Below are positions 1 through 6,946 of a stretch of DNA of 25,442 nt, piece after piece. The stretch lies in assembly GCA_966250375.1 (NCBI GenBank), contig CBINHE010000060.1, positions 1-25,442 of the forward strand, read 5' to 3'. The notes beneath the pieces were generated by a model. It was not told the DNA's origin, ran no database searches, and saw only the letters and a list, made by a program, of their open reading frames with translations. The stretch's first letter is position 1, and each line of letters starts with the position of its first letter. The position numbers were made by a program, and so were the translations under genes. This DNA comes from CAMLDH01 sp966250375 (GTDB lineage Bacteria; Pseudomonadota; Gammaproteobacteria; Burkholderiales; Burkholderiaceae_D).

Positions 1-66
1 CCCGCAGCCGTGGCGCGACGTCATGTCTCTACCGCTCGGGTTATTAAAGAAGGACAGGTAAATTGA
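1..66 (+). CDS. Possible C-terminal tail of an unknown plus-strand gene (partial)
   Basis: Frame 1 is open from the window edge to a TGA at 64-66 and encodes about 21 residues ending ARVIKEGQVN. I do not recognise the family. If real, the gene would converge on the minus-strand methyltransferase gene whose stop lies at 173. An open frame this short has a fair chance of arising at random, and the other two plus frames also close within the first 60 bases. The call is therefore weak. Confidence 0.22.
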   Translation, partial: PAAVARRHVSTARVIKEGQVN

Positions 67-90
67 CTACTTTTAAAGGGGTGGGTTTGA

Positions 91-123
91 GCCCCCCCCC
101 CCGTAGTTGCTCGTCCGGGGGGC
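91..123. repeat. C11 homopolymer with matching G6 run (possible hairpin)
   Basis: A run of eleven C (92-102) is followed by a run of six G (117-122). With the flanking G91 and C123 they can form a 7-bp all-GC stem with a loop of about 19 nt. It lies about 50 bases beyond the stop of the minus-strand methyltransferase gene, in the gap before whatever lies upstream. There is no T tract on either strand next to the stem, so it is not a classical intrinsic terminator. Long homopolymers are also prone to length errors. Confidence 0.4.
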
Positions 124-172
124 AAGCGAAATGGCAGCGCAATATCGCCGTTTCGCACTTCTGGCGTATTGG

Positions 173-925
173 TTATTCTGCCAGTAGCAAAAACACCGTA
201 GGCTTCTTGTGAAAGTCCGGCATTTTCCCGGATATCAAATCATTTTTCCATTTCGCTACTGCCTGCGTCTTAATTGACTCCGACGCCAAGGTTAGATCGG
301 TAGCGACGCACACTAGCGTACTGGGTTGGCAGGTTGTCATGAGCGCATCCAATAATGCGCTGTTGCGATACGGCGTTTCGATGAATAATTGGGTTTGCTT
401 TTCTTGGTGCGAACGGTTTTCAAGCTCCTTGATGCGTTTTGTGCGCTGACCTGCATCAATTGGCAGGTAACCGTTGAATGCAAAACTTTGCCCGTTCAAA
501 CCACTGGCCATAATGGCCAGCAAAAGCGATGATGGCCCTACCAGCGGTCTGACTGCTATGCTTTTTGAATGTGCCAAGCGCACGAGACTGGCGCCAGGGT
601 CGGCCACCGCAGGTACTCCGGCCTCTGAAATCAGACCCGCATCCTGACCGGCCAGAACAGGTGCCAGCAGGACGGGTAGTTGGGAAACATCGGTGTTGAT
701 GTTCAGCTCGGCGATGCGGATGTCCTGCAGGGATTTGGCAAGCGGATGAGATGTCGACACAAGCTTGAGAAATCCGCGCGTCGTCTTTGCATTCTCCGCA
801 ATAAAATAATTCAGCTTGGCCGTGATAGCCAGCACGTCTGCGGGAATGATTTGCGCCAGCGGGTCGGCTAACGCAGTAGTCGCTTGGCCGAGCGTATTGG
901 GAATGAGATAAAGGATACCGGGCAT
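173..925 (-). CDS. RsmI-like tetrapyrrole-methylase-fold SAM-dependent methyltransferase
   Basis: The 250-residue protein belongs to the SAM-dependent methylase superfamily that includes RsmI, the 16S rRNA C1402 2'-O-methyltransferase. Visible family motifs are GLISEAGVPAVADPGASLV (97-115), VGPSSLLLAIMASGLNGQSF (129-148) followed by NGYLP (151-155), and FIETPYRN (181-188). The N-terminus departs from RsmI: the usual GTLYVVPTPIGN is GILYLIPNTLGQ (3-14), and the EDTR region reads ENAKTTRGFL. Betaproteobacteria often carry such a diverged paralogue next to maf, in addition to true rsmI elsewhere; this is from family knowledge. The target could therefore be different or unknown. The start is the ATG at 923-925, with no clear Shine-Dalgarno sequence. 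It lies 93 bases downstream of yceF on the same strand and may share its transcript. Confidence 0.88.
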   Translation of the reverse strand: MPGILYLIPNTLGQATTALADPLAQIIPADVLAITAKLNYFIAENAKTTRGFLKLVSTSHPLAKSLQDIRIAELNINTDVSQLPVLLAPVLAGQDAGLISEAGVPAVADPGASLVRLAHSKSIAVRPLVGPSSLLLAIMASGLNGQSFAFNGYLPIDAGQRTKRIKELENRSHQEKQTQLFIETPYRNSALLDALMTTCQPSTLVCVATDLTLASESIKTQAVAKWKNDLISGKMPDFHKKPTVFLLLAE

Positions 926-1018
926 GTTTTTTATAGAGCGGGATGGGGGGAGGCAATCGGTTCTTCGCTGATTGGGGTGCCGACACTACGCGATTTTAAG
1001 AAGAGACGAAAATGTATT

Positions 1019-1633
1019 TTACTTGGCAAAAAAATTTATTCCGGCACGGCGCAGCATGTTCGTCAATGCAATGAGCGGCAGCCCTGTCAATGCCGTCGGA
1101 TCTGCACTTTCGATTTTCTCAATGATTGCGATGCCCAGTCCTTCATTTTTTGCGCTGCCGGCGCAATCATAAGGTTGCTCAATCCGCAAATAAGCCTCCA
1201 GTTCGGCGTCCGGCAAATCGCGGAAAGAGACAAATGTCTGTATGTTTTTCACTTGAACCGCCTGATCCTGCGGTGGTTGGCGACCATCCAAAAGGCATAA
1301 CGCGGTATGAAAAATTACGCGGCGACCACGCATTTTCTGGAGTTGTTTAAGCGCATTCTCGTGCGAACCCGGCTTGCCGATTTGCGCGCCATCCAGTGTC
1401 GCTACTTGGTCGGAGCCTATCACCAGCGATCCGGGAGCCTGTAGCGCGACTGCTGCCGCCTTTTCCTGTGCAAGGCGCAAGGCGGTGGCCTCGGGAGATT
1501 CGCCGGAGTGCGGAGTCTCGTCTATCGCCGGCACCATGACCTCAAAAGGCAGGTGCAGGCGAGACAATAGTTCTTTCCGGTATTTTGAGCTGGAACCGAG
1601 AATCAGGCGAGGATAGGTGGGCAAAGAGGACAT
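1019..1633 (-). CDS. yceF: Maf/YceF nucleotide pyrophosphatase (7-methyl-GTP type)
   Basis: The 204-residue Maf-family protein hydrolyses non-canonical nucleoside triphosphates. The YceF subgroup prefers m7GTP. Motifs seen: LILGSSSKYRKELL (10-23), DETP then ESPEATALRLAQEKA (38-60), the GSDQV catalytic segment with D75, LDGAQIGKP (80-88), CAGSAKNEGLGI (157-168) and LTGLPLIALTNMLRRAG (182-198). These match E. coli YceF better than YhdE. The frame extends 19 codons further upstream to 1690, but the conserved N-terminus begins at the ATG at 1631-1633, so I use that start. The neighbourhood with yceD, rpmF and plsX is the usual one for yceF. Here yceF is divergent from yceD rather than in line with it. 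Confidence 0.93.
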   Translation of the reverse strand: MSSLPTYPRLILGSSSKYRKELLSRLHLPFEVMVPAIDETPHSGESPEATALRLAQEKAAAVALQAPGSLVIGSDQVATLDGAQIGKPGSHENALKQLQKMRGRRVIFHTALCLLDGRQPPQDQAVQVKNIQTFVSFRDLPDAELEAYLRIEQPYDCAGSAKNEGLGIAIIEKIESADPTALTGLPLIALTNMLRRAGINFFAK

Positions 1634-1649
1634 TTTTCGAAGTTTATTT

Positions 1650-1684
1650 GAGCGACCGCTCAACAAAAAAAGCGCTAACGCTTT
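1650..1684. promoter_or_regulatory. Two adjacent inverted repeats in the yceF/yceD divergent gap
   Basis: GAGCG-AC-CGCTC (1650-1661) and AAAGCG-CTAA-CGCTTT (1669-1684) lie side by side between the two divergent genes. The second overlaps the -35 of the proposed yceD promoter. Read on the minus strand it becomes a short stem running into T7 just upstream of yceF, like a weak terminator. It could be an operator, a weak hairpin or chance; no binding protein is implied by the sequence. Confidence 0.3.
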
Positions 1685-1712
1685 GACCAATAAGGAAAAA
1701 GTCTGTTATTAT
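1683..1712 (+). promoter_or_regulatory. Sigma-70 type promoter for yceD-rpmF
   Basis: TTGACC (1683-1688) and TATTAT (1707-1712) are separated by 18 bases, close to the housekeeping consensus. The predicted start of transcription, around 1719, leaves a leader of about 20 bases before the yceD ATG at 1741. This suits the position as first gene of the plus-strand series. Confidence 0.65.
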
Positions 1713-1740
1713 CGCAGGTTTTACAGGTTCGGCTTAGGTT

Positions 1741-2238
1741 ATGAGTGCTTTTGTGATCGACACGTTTGAATTTTGTCGGCTCAAAGAGCGGCGCGAAGGT
1801 GATGTTGCGGTGGCTGATTTGCCCAGGTTGGCAGAAGATGCAGCCGATAAATCGGGAGGCGTGCATTGGTTGTTGCAGGGCGGTAGCGATAAGTTGGGGA
1901 ACTCAAAATTGGTACTGTCGATTTCCGGTGTCGTGCAGTTGATGTGCCAGAGGTGTTTGACGTCATTTGCTTTTGAAGTTGTATCTGAGTCGACTCTGAT
2001 TTTTGCAAAGGATGAAGACAGCATCGAGGAAATCGAAGCTCTGCTAGCAGATGATGCGATCGACGTGATTGCTGGTTCCAAGGCGGCCAATGTCGCCGAA
2101 CTGATTGAAGATGAAGTTTTGCTGGCGATACCGCTGTCGCCCAAGCATGAGGTTTGCCCCGATCAGGCGACGCTCGATGTATTGAAGAGTACGAAGAAGG
2201 CGTCGCCATTTGCGATGCTGAAGAATATCAAGCAGTAG
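1741..2238 (+). CDS. yceD: YceD/DUF177 family, 23S rRNA accumulation protein
   Basis: The 165-residue DUF177 protein is encoded directly upstream of rpmF, as in E. coli and most proteobacteria. The family is linked to 23S rRNA accumulation; the mechanism is not shown by the sequence. The hallmark MCQRCL segment (68-73, with C69 and C72) and a later conserved Cys in KHEVCP (C139) are present. The C-terminus KASPFAMLKNIKQ matches the family's KxSPFAxL ending. The middle is acidic (90-108). The ATG at 1741 has only a poor Shine-Dalgarno sequence. A likely promoter lies immediately upstream, and rpmF follows after 130 bases with an additional promoter-like site between them. Confidence 0.9.
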   Translation: MSAFVIDTFEFCRLKERREGDVAVADLPRLAEDAADKSGGVHWLLQGGSDKLGNSKLVLSISGVVQLMCQRCLTSFAFEVVSESTLIFAKDEDSIEEIEALLADDAIDVIAGSKAANVAELIEDEVLLAIPLSPKHEVCPDQATLDVLKSTKKASPFAMLKNIKQ

Positions 2239-2329
2239 ATCAAGCGGGTTGATTGTGTGTTGCGAGGTTCCTGAGTCAGGATGCGCAGTAAGGATTCCCG
2301 GTTTGCCAGTGAGTTTGGGGGGCCGGGTG

Positions 2330-2338
2330 TGTTAAAAT
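2330..2338 (+). promoter_or_regulatory. Extended -10 promoter for rpmF
   Basis: TGTTAAAAT reads as an extended -10 (TG-n-TAAAAT), 30 bases before the rpmF ATG. No good -35 is seen at standard spacing; TTGCCA at 2303-2308 is 24 bases away. It would give rpmF transcription separate from yceD. Confidence 0.45.
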
Positions 2339-2368
2339 TTCAGAACTTAAGGTTTAGGAGTAGTTACC

Positions 2369-2551
2369 ATGGCTGTTCAACAAAATAAAAAGTCCCCATC
2401 CAAGCGTGGCATGCATCGTTCACACGACTTTCTGGTTGCTCCGCAGCTGGCTGTTGAGCCGACAACGGGTGAAGCGCATATGCGTCACCATATCAGCCCG
2501 AATGGCTACTATCGTGGCCGCAAAGTCCTGAAGACCAAGAGCGACGAATAA
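2369..2551 (+). CDS. rpmF: 50S ribosomal protein L32
   Basis: The 60-residue basic protein begins AVQQNKKSPSKRGMHRSHDF after the initiator Met and ends RGRKVLKTKSDE, which is typical bacterial L32, a component of the large ribosomal subunit. It has no CxxC pair, so it is the zinc-free form. The start ATG has a good AGGAG at 2356-2360. The gene sits between yceD and plsX as expected, and a strong intrinsic terminator follows its stop. plsX therefore appears to be transcribed separately. Confidence 0.97.
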   Translation: MAVQQNKKSPSKRGMHRSHDFLVAPQLAVEPTTGEAHMRHHISPNGYYRGRKVLKTKSDE

Positions 2552-2578
2552 TCGTTAATTGTTGTTGCAAACCCAAAG

Positions 2579-2614
2579 CGGCGCGAGAAGTTTACATAAC
2601 TTGGCGCCGTTTTT
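2579..2614 (+). terminator. Intrinsic terminator after rpmF
   Basis: CGGCGC (2579-2584) pairs with GCGCCG (2604-2609), and AAGTT (2588-2592) pairs with AACTT (2598-2602). There is a small asymmetric bulge between the two stems and a 5-base loop. The hairpin is followed directly by TTTTT (2610-2614). Confidence 0.85.
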
Positions 2615-2642
2615 CATATGCTGAACAGCGCATTGTGTCATT

Positions 2643-2670
2643 TTGAATCAAGTCGAATCTGGCCCATAAT
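2643..2670 (+). promoter_or_regulatory. Sigma-70 type promoter for plsX and the fab genes
   Basis: TTGAAT (2643-2648) and CATAAT (2665-2670) are spaced by 16 bases and lie between the rpmF terminator and the plsX ATG at 2701. Position and fit make it the likely start of the plsX-fabH transcript. No FadR- or FabR-like palindrome was recognised beside it. Confidence 0.5.
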
Positions 2671-2700
2671 GCAGTTGGAGCTGGGCACTGAATCAAAACA

Positions 2701-3792
2701 ATGACAATCAAAATTTCCATCGACTGCATGGGTGGTGATCACGGCCCATCGGTGACCATTCCTGCAGCTCTCTCATTCGTCAATCGCGAACCTGACGCCG
2801 AACTGATTTTGGTTGGTCTGGAAGGCGCGATTTGTACTGAGTTAAAAAAACATAAGGGATCAGACCATCCACGCTTGTCGGTCCTCAATGCCTCCGAAGT
2901 CGTCACGATGGACGATTCACTGGAAGTCGCCTTGCGTCGTAAAAAAGATTCCTCAATGCGGGTAGCGATTAACCTGGTGAAGCACGGCGATGCGCAAGCG
3001 TGCGTTTCCGCCGGCAATACCGGCGCGCTGATGGCGGTATCACGCTACATCCTGAAAACAATACCGGGCGTCGACCGTCCCGCAATTTGCACCCTCATTC
3101 CGAACCAGAGAGACAAGCCGACTTACATGCTGGACTTGGGCGCGAACGTCGACTGCCAACCTCAGCATTTACAACAATTTGCGCTGATGGGCTCGGTTCT
3201 CGTTGCTGCAATTGAGGGCAAGTTACGTCCGACGGTCGGCTTGCTGAATGTCGGCGAAGAAGATATCAAAGGCAATGATGTTGTGAAGCAAACTGCGTTA
3301 TTGCTGCGCGCCGATCATGAAAAAGGCATGCTCAATTTCTATGGCAATGTCGAAGGCGATGATATTTTCAAAGGTACTACGGACATTGTTGTTTGTGATG
3401 GTTTTGTCGGCAATGTGGTGCTCAAGGCGTCTGAAGGGCTAGCGAAATTTTTCAAAGGTGCTTTGACTGCTGAATTCAAAAGTAACCCGTTCAACATGTT
3501 GGGATATTTCATTGCGCGTGGGGCGATCAAATCGTTTTCTCGCCGCATGAATCCATCCCGTTACAATGGCGGTAGTCTGCTGGGTCTGCGCGGACTTGTT
3601 TTTAAAAGCCATGGCGGTGCGGATGCTTACGGTTACGAATGTGCGATCAAACGTGCGTTCGATGCAGCACGACATGATGTGTTGTCGCGTATTTCCGCAA
3701 CCATTGCGGAACTGATGCCTCAGCCTGAAGTGCCCACAGTCTCTGATGATGCAGCCATCGCAACAGAATTAACCGAACAGAAAACGGCATGA
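2701..3792 (+). CDS. plsX: Phosphate acyltransferase PlsX
   Basis: The 363-residue PlsX converts acyl-ACP and phosphate to acyl-phosphate, the acyl donor for PlsY in phospholipid synthesis; it is a peripheral membrane protein. It shows the family N-terminus ISIDCMGGDHGP (5-16), then SAGNTGALMA, LDLGANVDC, LLNVGEEDIKGN, FYGNVEGDDIF, VCDGFVGNVVLK, and GGSLLGLRGLVFKSHGGAD near the C-terminus. The last 20 or so residues are an acidic, variable tail. The gene stands between rpmF and fabH as in most proteobacteria and overlaps fabH by 4 bases (ATGA). The ATG has no clear Shine-Dalgarno sequence; GGAG lies about 21 bases upstream. Confidence 0.97.
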   Translation: MTIKISIDCMGGDHGPSVTIPAALSFVNREPDAELILVGLEGAICTELKKHKGSDHPRLSVLNASEVVTMDDSLEVALRRKKDSSMRVAINLVKHGDAQACVSAGNTGALMAVSRYILKTIPGVDRPAICTLIPNQRDKPTYMLDLGANVDCQPQHLQQFALMGSVLVAAIEGKLRPTVGLLNVGEEDIKGNDVVKQTALLLRADHEKGMLNFYGNVEGDDIFKGTTDIVVCDGFVGNVVLKASEGLAKFFKGALTAEFKSNPFNMLGYFIARGAIKSFSRRMNPSRYNGGSLLGLRGLVFKSHGGADAYGYECAIKRAFDAARHDVLSRISATIAELMPQPEVPTVSDDAAIATELTEQKTA

Positions 3793-4775
3793 CTCTCTAT
3801 AGCAAAATCATTGGAACCGGCAGCTACTTGCCGCCCAAGCGCGTGACGAATCAGGAACTCACCGCGCAACTGGCGCAAAGAGAAATCGAGACTTCGGACG
3901 AGTGGATTGTTTCGCGCAGCGGAATATCGGCTCGGCATTATGCGGAACCCGGCGTGCAGTCGAGCGATCTGGCGGTTGAGGCATCCAGGCGCGCATTGGA
4001 AATGGCTGGGCTGGAGGCAAACGACCTCGACCTGATCATTCTTGCGACGTCTACGCCAGACCATTTTGGCGCTTTCCCGAGCACTGCATGCATCGTGCAG
4101 CGCAAGCTTGGCATGACCAATGGCGGTGCTGCAGTCGACGTGCAGGCGGTGTGCAGCGGCTTCGTGTATGCGGTTTCCATTGCCGATAGTTTCATCAAAT
4201 CCGGCGCCCACAAGAATGTGTTGGTTATTGGTGCCGAGGTATTTTCCCGTATTCTCAACTTTGAAGACCGTACCACTTGTGTTCTGTTCGGCGACGGTGC
4301 CGGTGCGGTGGTGTTGAGTGCATCGAACGAGCCGGGCATACTTGCTACCAAATTGCATGCCGATGGTAGTCACGCCGATATTCTTTGCGTACCTGGTAGT
4401 GTCAGCGGTGGTGTTGTGGAAGGCAGTGCATTTCTTTACATGGATGGACCGGCGGTATTCAGACTGGCGGTATCGGTACTCGATAAAGTCGCGCATGAAG
4501 TACTCGACATTGCAGGCATGACCGCTTCACAAGTCGATTGGCTGATTCCGCATCAAGCCAATATCCGCATCATGCAGAGTACTGCAAAAAAACTCGGTTT
4601 GCCGCCAGAAAAGATGGTCGTAACCGTCGATCAGCATGGCAATACCTCTGCGGCATCGATTCCGCTCGCACTCGATACCGCTATACGCGATGGGCGTGTG
4701 AAGCCGGGACAGAATGTCATGATGGAAGGTGTGGGCGGCGGTTTTACTTGGGGTGCGGTGCTAGCACGAATGTAA
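3789..4775 (+). CDS. fabH: Beta-ketoacyl-ACP synthase III FabH
   Basis: The 328-residue thiolase-fold enzyme condenses acetyl-CoA with malonyl-ACP to start fatty acid synthesis. The Cys-His-Asn triad is visible: C122 in DVQAVCSGFVYA, H255 in WLIPHQANIRI and N285 in QHGNTSAASIP. The C-terminal GVGGGFTWGAVLARM is typical. Length matches the family. The ATG overlaps the plsX TGA by 4 bases, suggesting translational coupling. An 88-base gap separates it from fabD. Confidence 0.97.
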   Translation: MTLYSKIIGTGSYLPPKRVTNQELTAQLAQREIETSDEWIVSRSGISARHYAEPGVQSSDLAVEASRRALEMAGLEANDLDLIILATSTPDHFGAFPSTACIVQRKLGMTNGGAAVDVQAVCSGFVYAVSIADSFIKSGAHKNVLVIGAEVFSRILNFEDRTTCVLFGDGAGAVVLSASNEPGILATKLHADGSHADILCVPGSVSGGVVEGSAFLYMDGPAVFRLAVSVLDKVAHEVLDIAGMTASQVDWLIPHQANIRIMQSTAKKLGLPPEKMVVTVDQHGNTSAASIPLALDTAIRDGRVKPGQNVMMEGVGGGFTWGAVLARM

Positions 4776-4863
4776 ATTAACGGCGGGGTGGAGTTTAAAG
4801 ACGCTGTAGGGCGCAATTAGGCTAGATGGACTCCCTCTGTCCCCAATAAATTTTAAAAAAAGC
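4776..4863 (+). other. fabH-fabD gap with possible folded leader
   Basis: This 88-base gap is large for an otherwise tight cluster. GGGG and GGAGT at its 5' side can pair with ACTCC and CCCC towards its 3' side, enclosing a loop of about 40 bases. The last 20 bases before the fabD ATG are A/T-rich and carry no Shine-Dalgarno sequence. No known riboswitch was recognised. Confidence 0.2.
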
Positions 4864-5796
4864 ATGAATAAATTCGCATTTGTTTTCCCGGGCCAAGGTT
4901 CGCAAGCGATCGGCATGCTGCAAGGCTTTGCCGATAATGCCATTGTGAAGCAAACAGTTGCGGAAGCGTCGGATGCATTGCAATTCGATCTCGGCAAATT
5001 AATCGCCGAGGGACCGAAAGAGGATATCGACCTCACAACCAATACACAGCCGGTAATGCTTACCGCTGCTGTCGCGATATACCGCGCGTGGATTGCAAAA
5101 AGCGGCAAGGCACCGGCGATGGTTGCCGGTCATAGTCTTGGTGAATATTCTGCACTGGTTGCTGCAGACGTGATTGCATTCAAGGACGCTGTGCCGCTAG
5201 TTCGTTTTCGCGCACAAGCCATGCAGGAGGCGGTGCCGGTTGGACAGGGGGGCATGGCGGCGATTCTCGGTTTGTCAGACGAGGATGTGCGTGCTGTTTG
5301 CACTGAGGCCGCGCAGGGCGAAGTGGTCGAAGCTGTCAATTTCAATGCCCCTTCACAAGTCGTGATCGCCGGTAGCAAGGCTGCAGTTGAGCGTGCGTGC
5401 GAAGCGGCAAAAGCCAAAGGTGCCAAGCGCGCGTTGCCTTTGCCAGTATCCGCGCCGTTCCATTCCTCATTGTTAAAGCCGGCGTCGGACCGTCTGCGCG
5501 ATTACATGGCCGGTTTAAATTTTGTTGAGCCGCGGATTCCGCTCATTAATAACGTCGACGTTGCCATTGCAAATGACCCGGTGGCGATCAAAGATGCATT
5601 GGTACGCCAAGCGGCCAGTCCGGTGCGCTGGGTGGAGACAGTGCAGAAAATGGCCGGAGATGGAATTACGCACGTAGTTGAATGTGGCCCAGGCAAAGTA
5701 TTGACGGGCCTGACCAAGCGGATTAACAGCGATTTGATTGGCGACGCGATCGTTGATCAATCATCTCTGGATAAAGTGTTGGAGCTCTTGAAGTGA
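4864..5796 (+). CDS. fabD: Malonyl-CoA:ACP transacylase FabD
   Basis: The 310-residue FabD transfers malonyl from CoA to ACP, supplying the extender for elongation. It shows FVFPGQGSQ (7-13 region), the nucleophile elbow GHSLGEYSALVAA with S91, the substrate-binding Arg around 116 in RFRAQAMQ, and the catalytic His H200 in PVSAPFHSSLL. The late ECGPGKVLTGL segment is also typical. The start is the ATG at 4864, despite a lack of Shine-Dalgarno, because the conserved N-terminus begins immediately. The stop overlaps the likely GTG start of fabG. Confidence 0.97.
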   Translation: MNKFAFVFPGQGSQAIGMLQGFADNAIVKQTVAEASDALQFDLGKLIAEGPKEDIDLTTNTQPVMLTAAVAIYRAWIAKSGKAPAMVAGHSLGEYSALVAADVIAFKDAVPLVRFRAQAMQEAVPVGQGGMAAILGLSDEDVRAVCTEAAQGEVVEAVNFNAPSQVVIAGSKAAVERACEAAKAKGAKRALPLPVSAPFHSSLLKPASDRLRDYMAGLNFVEPRIPLINNVDVAIANDPVAIKDALVRQAASPVRWVETVQKMAGDGITHVVECGPGKVLTGLTKRINSDLIGDAIVDQSSLDKVLELLK

Positions 5797-6551
5797 ATAT
5801 GCAAACAAATTTAAATAATCAGGTAGCGTTGGTCACCGGTGCATCGCGCGGTATTGGTCGTGCGATTGCACAGGAATTGGCAAAGCAGGGCACCAAAGTC
5901 GTCGGTACAGCGACATCGGAATCCGGTGCAGTGGCGATCTCCGAGTACTTGAACGCGATTCAACCGGGTTGCGGCAAGGGTGTTGTTTTGAATGTTAACG
6001 ATGCTACTGCTTGCAGTGACGCAATCGATGCAATCCAAAAAGAATTTGGTAGCGTCGCGATTTTGGTCAACAATGCCGGCATCACGCAGGACCAGCTTGC
6101 GATGAGGATGAAAGATGAAGAGTGGGACGCAGTGATTGCGACCAACCTCACCGCAGTCGCACGCCTTTCGCGCGCTGTTTTGCGTGGCATGATGAAGGCC
6201 AAGCATGGACGTATCATCAATATTACGTCAGTGGTCGGCTCGACCGGAAATCCGGGGCAAATGAATTACGCCGCAGCGAAAGCCGGCGTAGCCGGAATGA
6301 GTCGCGCACTGGCGCGCGAAATCGGCAGCCGCAATATCACAGTCAATTGCATCGCTCCGGGCTTCATCGATACGGATATGACAAAAGCACTCACCGAACA
6401 GCAAGCAGCCGGATTGTTAGGACAAATTCCGCTGGGCCGTTTTGGTCTGCCAGAGGATATTGCCGCTGCAGTGGCCTTCCTTGCATCGCCGCAAGCGAGC
6501 TACATTACTGGTACTACACTACATGTCAACGGGGGCATGTATATGAATTGA
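5793..6551 (+). CDS. fabG: 3-oxoacyl-ACP reductase FabG
   Basis: The 252-residue classical short-chain dehydrogenase performs the NADPH-dependent first reduction of the elongation cycle. It shows the cofactor motif TGASRGIG (15-22), NNAG (93-96) and the catalytic set N118, S146, Y159 and K163 (YxxxK in NYAAAKAG). GFIDTDM and the C-terminal VNGGMYMN are typical. The first in-frame start is GTG at 5793, overlapping the fabD stop by 4 bases (GTGA). An ATG at 5799, two codons later, is the alternative. Coupling with fabD favours the GTG. Confidence 0.96.
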   Translation: MNMQTNLNNQVALVTGASRGIGRAIAQELAKQGTKVVGTATSESGAVAISEYLNAIQPGCGKGVVLNVNDATACSDAIDAIQKEFGSVAILVNNAGITQDQLAMRMKDEEWDAVIATNLTAVARLSRAVLRGMMKAKHGRIINITSVVGSTGNPGQMNYAAAKAGVAGMSRALAREIGSRNITVNCIAPGFIDTDMTKALTEQQAAGLLGQIPLGRFGLPEDIAAAVAFLASPQASYITGTTLHVNGGMYMN

Positions 6552-6629
6552 TAAAATAAGAGGACTTTTAGCGGTAATTTGGCCATTATTGGCAGCAAAA
6601 GCTAAAAATGAATTTTCAACGCGCAAACC

Positions 6630-6645
6630 TGCTAAAATGCGCGCA
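6630..6645 (+). promoter_or_regulatory. Extended -10 promoter for acpP
   Basis: TGCTAAAAT (6630-6638) is a TG-n-TAAAAT extended -10, continuing as TAAAATGCGCGCA (6633-6645). The same 13 bases recur before lepA at 13035-13047. No good -35 is apparent. A start of transcription near 6645 gives a leader of about 30 bases. A dedicated acpP promoter fits the very high ACP demand of the cell. Confidence 0.55.
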
Positions 6646-6675
6646 CTTTCTGTAACCACCCATTGGAGTCATAAC

Positions 6676-6915
6676 ATGTCGGATATCGAACAACGCGTTA
6701 AGAAAATCGTCGCTGAACAACTGGGCGTCGCCGAAGCAGACATCAAGATCGAATCTTCCTTCGTCGATGATCTCGGTGCCGACTCGCTCGACACGGTTGA
6801 ACTTGTGATGGCATTGGAAGATGAGTTCGAAATGGAAATTCCGGACGAGCAAGCCGAAAAAATCACGACTGTGCAACAGGCTATCGATTACGCCAAGGCA
6901 CACGTCAAAGCGTAA
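6676..6915 (+). CDS. acpP: Acyl carrier protein
   Basis: The 79-residue, strongly acidic ACP carries growing acyl chains on a phosphopantetheine arm attached to S37 of the DSL motif in DDLGADSLDTVELVMALE. AcpS, which attaches the arm, is encoded at 19913 in this window. The open frame runs upstream to 6589, but the conserved start MSDIEQRVKKI is at 6676 with GGAG at 6665-6668. The added upstream residues do not resemble ACP. The gap 6552-6675 after fabG holds the extended -10 promoter and no other gene. Confidence 0.98.
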   Translation: MSDIEQRVKKIVAEQLGVAEADIKIESSFVDDLGADSLDTVELVMALEDEFEMEIPDEQAEKITTVQQAIDYAKAHVKA

Positions 6916-6946
6916 TCCCCCTTTTGCCTGACTTTAGGAGAGCCGC

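Noticed and set aside
456..986. Minus-strand 176-codon frame overlapping the RsmI-like gene
   Set aside because: Out-of-frame shadow of the methyltransferase gene; Arg/Cys/Ser-rich sequence without domain features.
3720..4496. Long minus-strand open frame (258 codons) opposite plsX/fabH
   Set aside because: It lies entirely over two well-supported genes, has a composition typical of an antisense shadow and shows no recognisable family.
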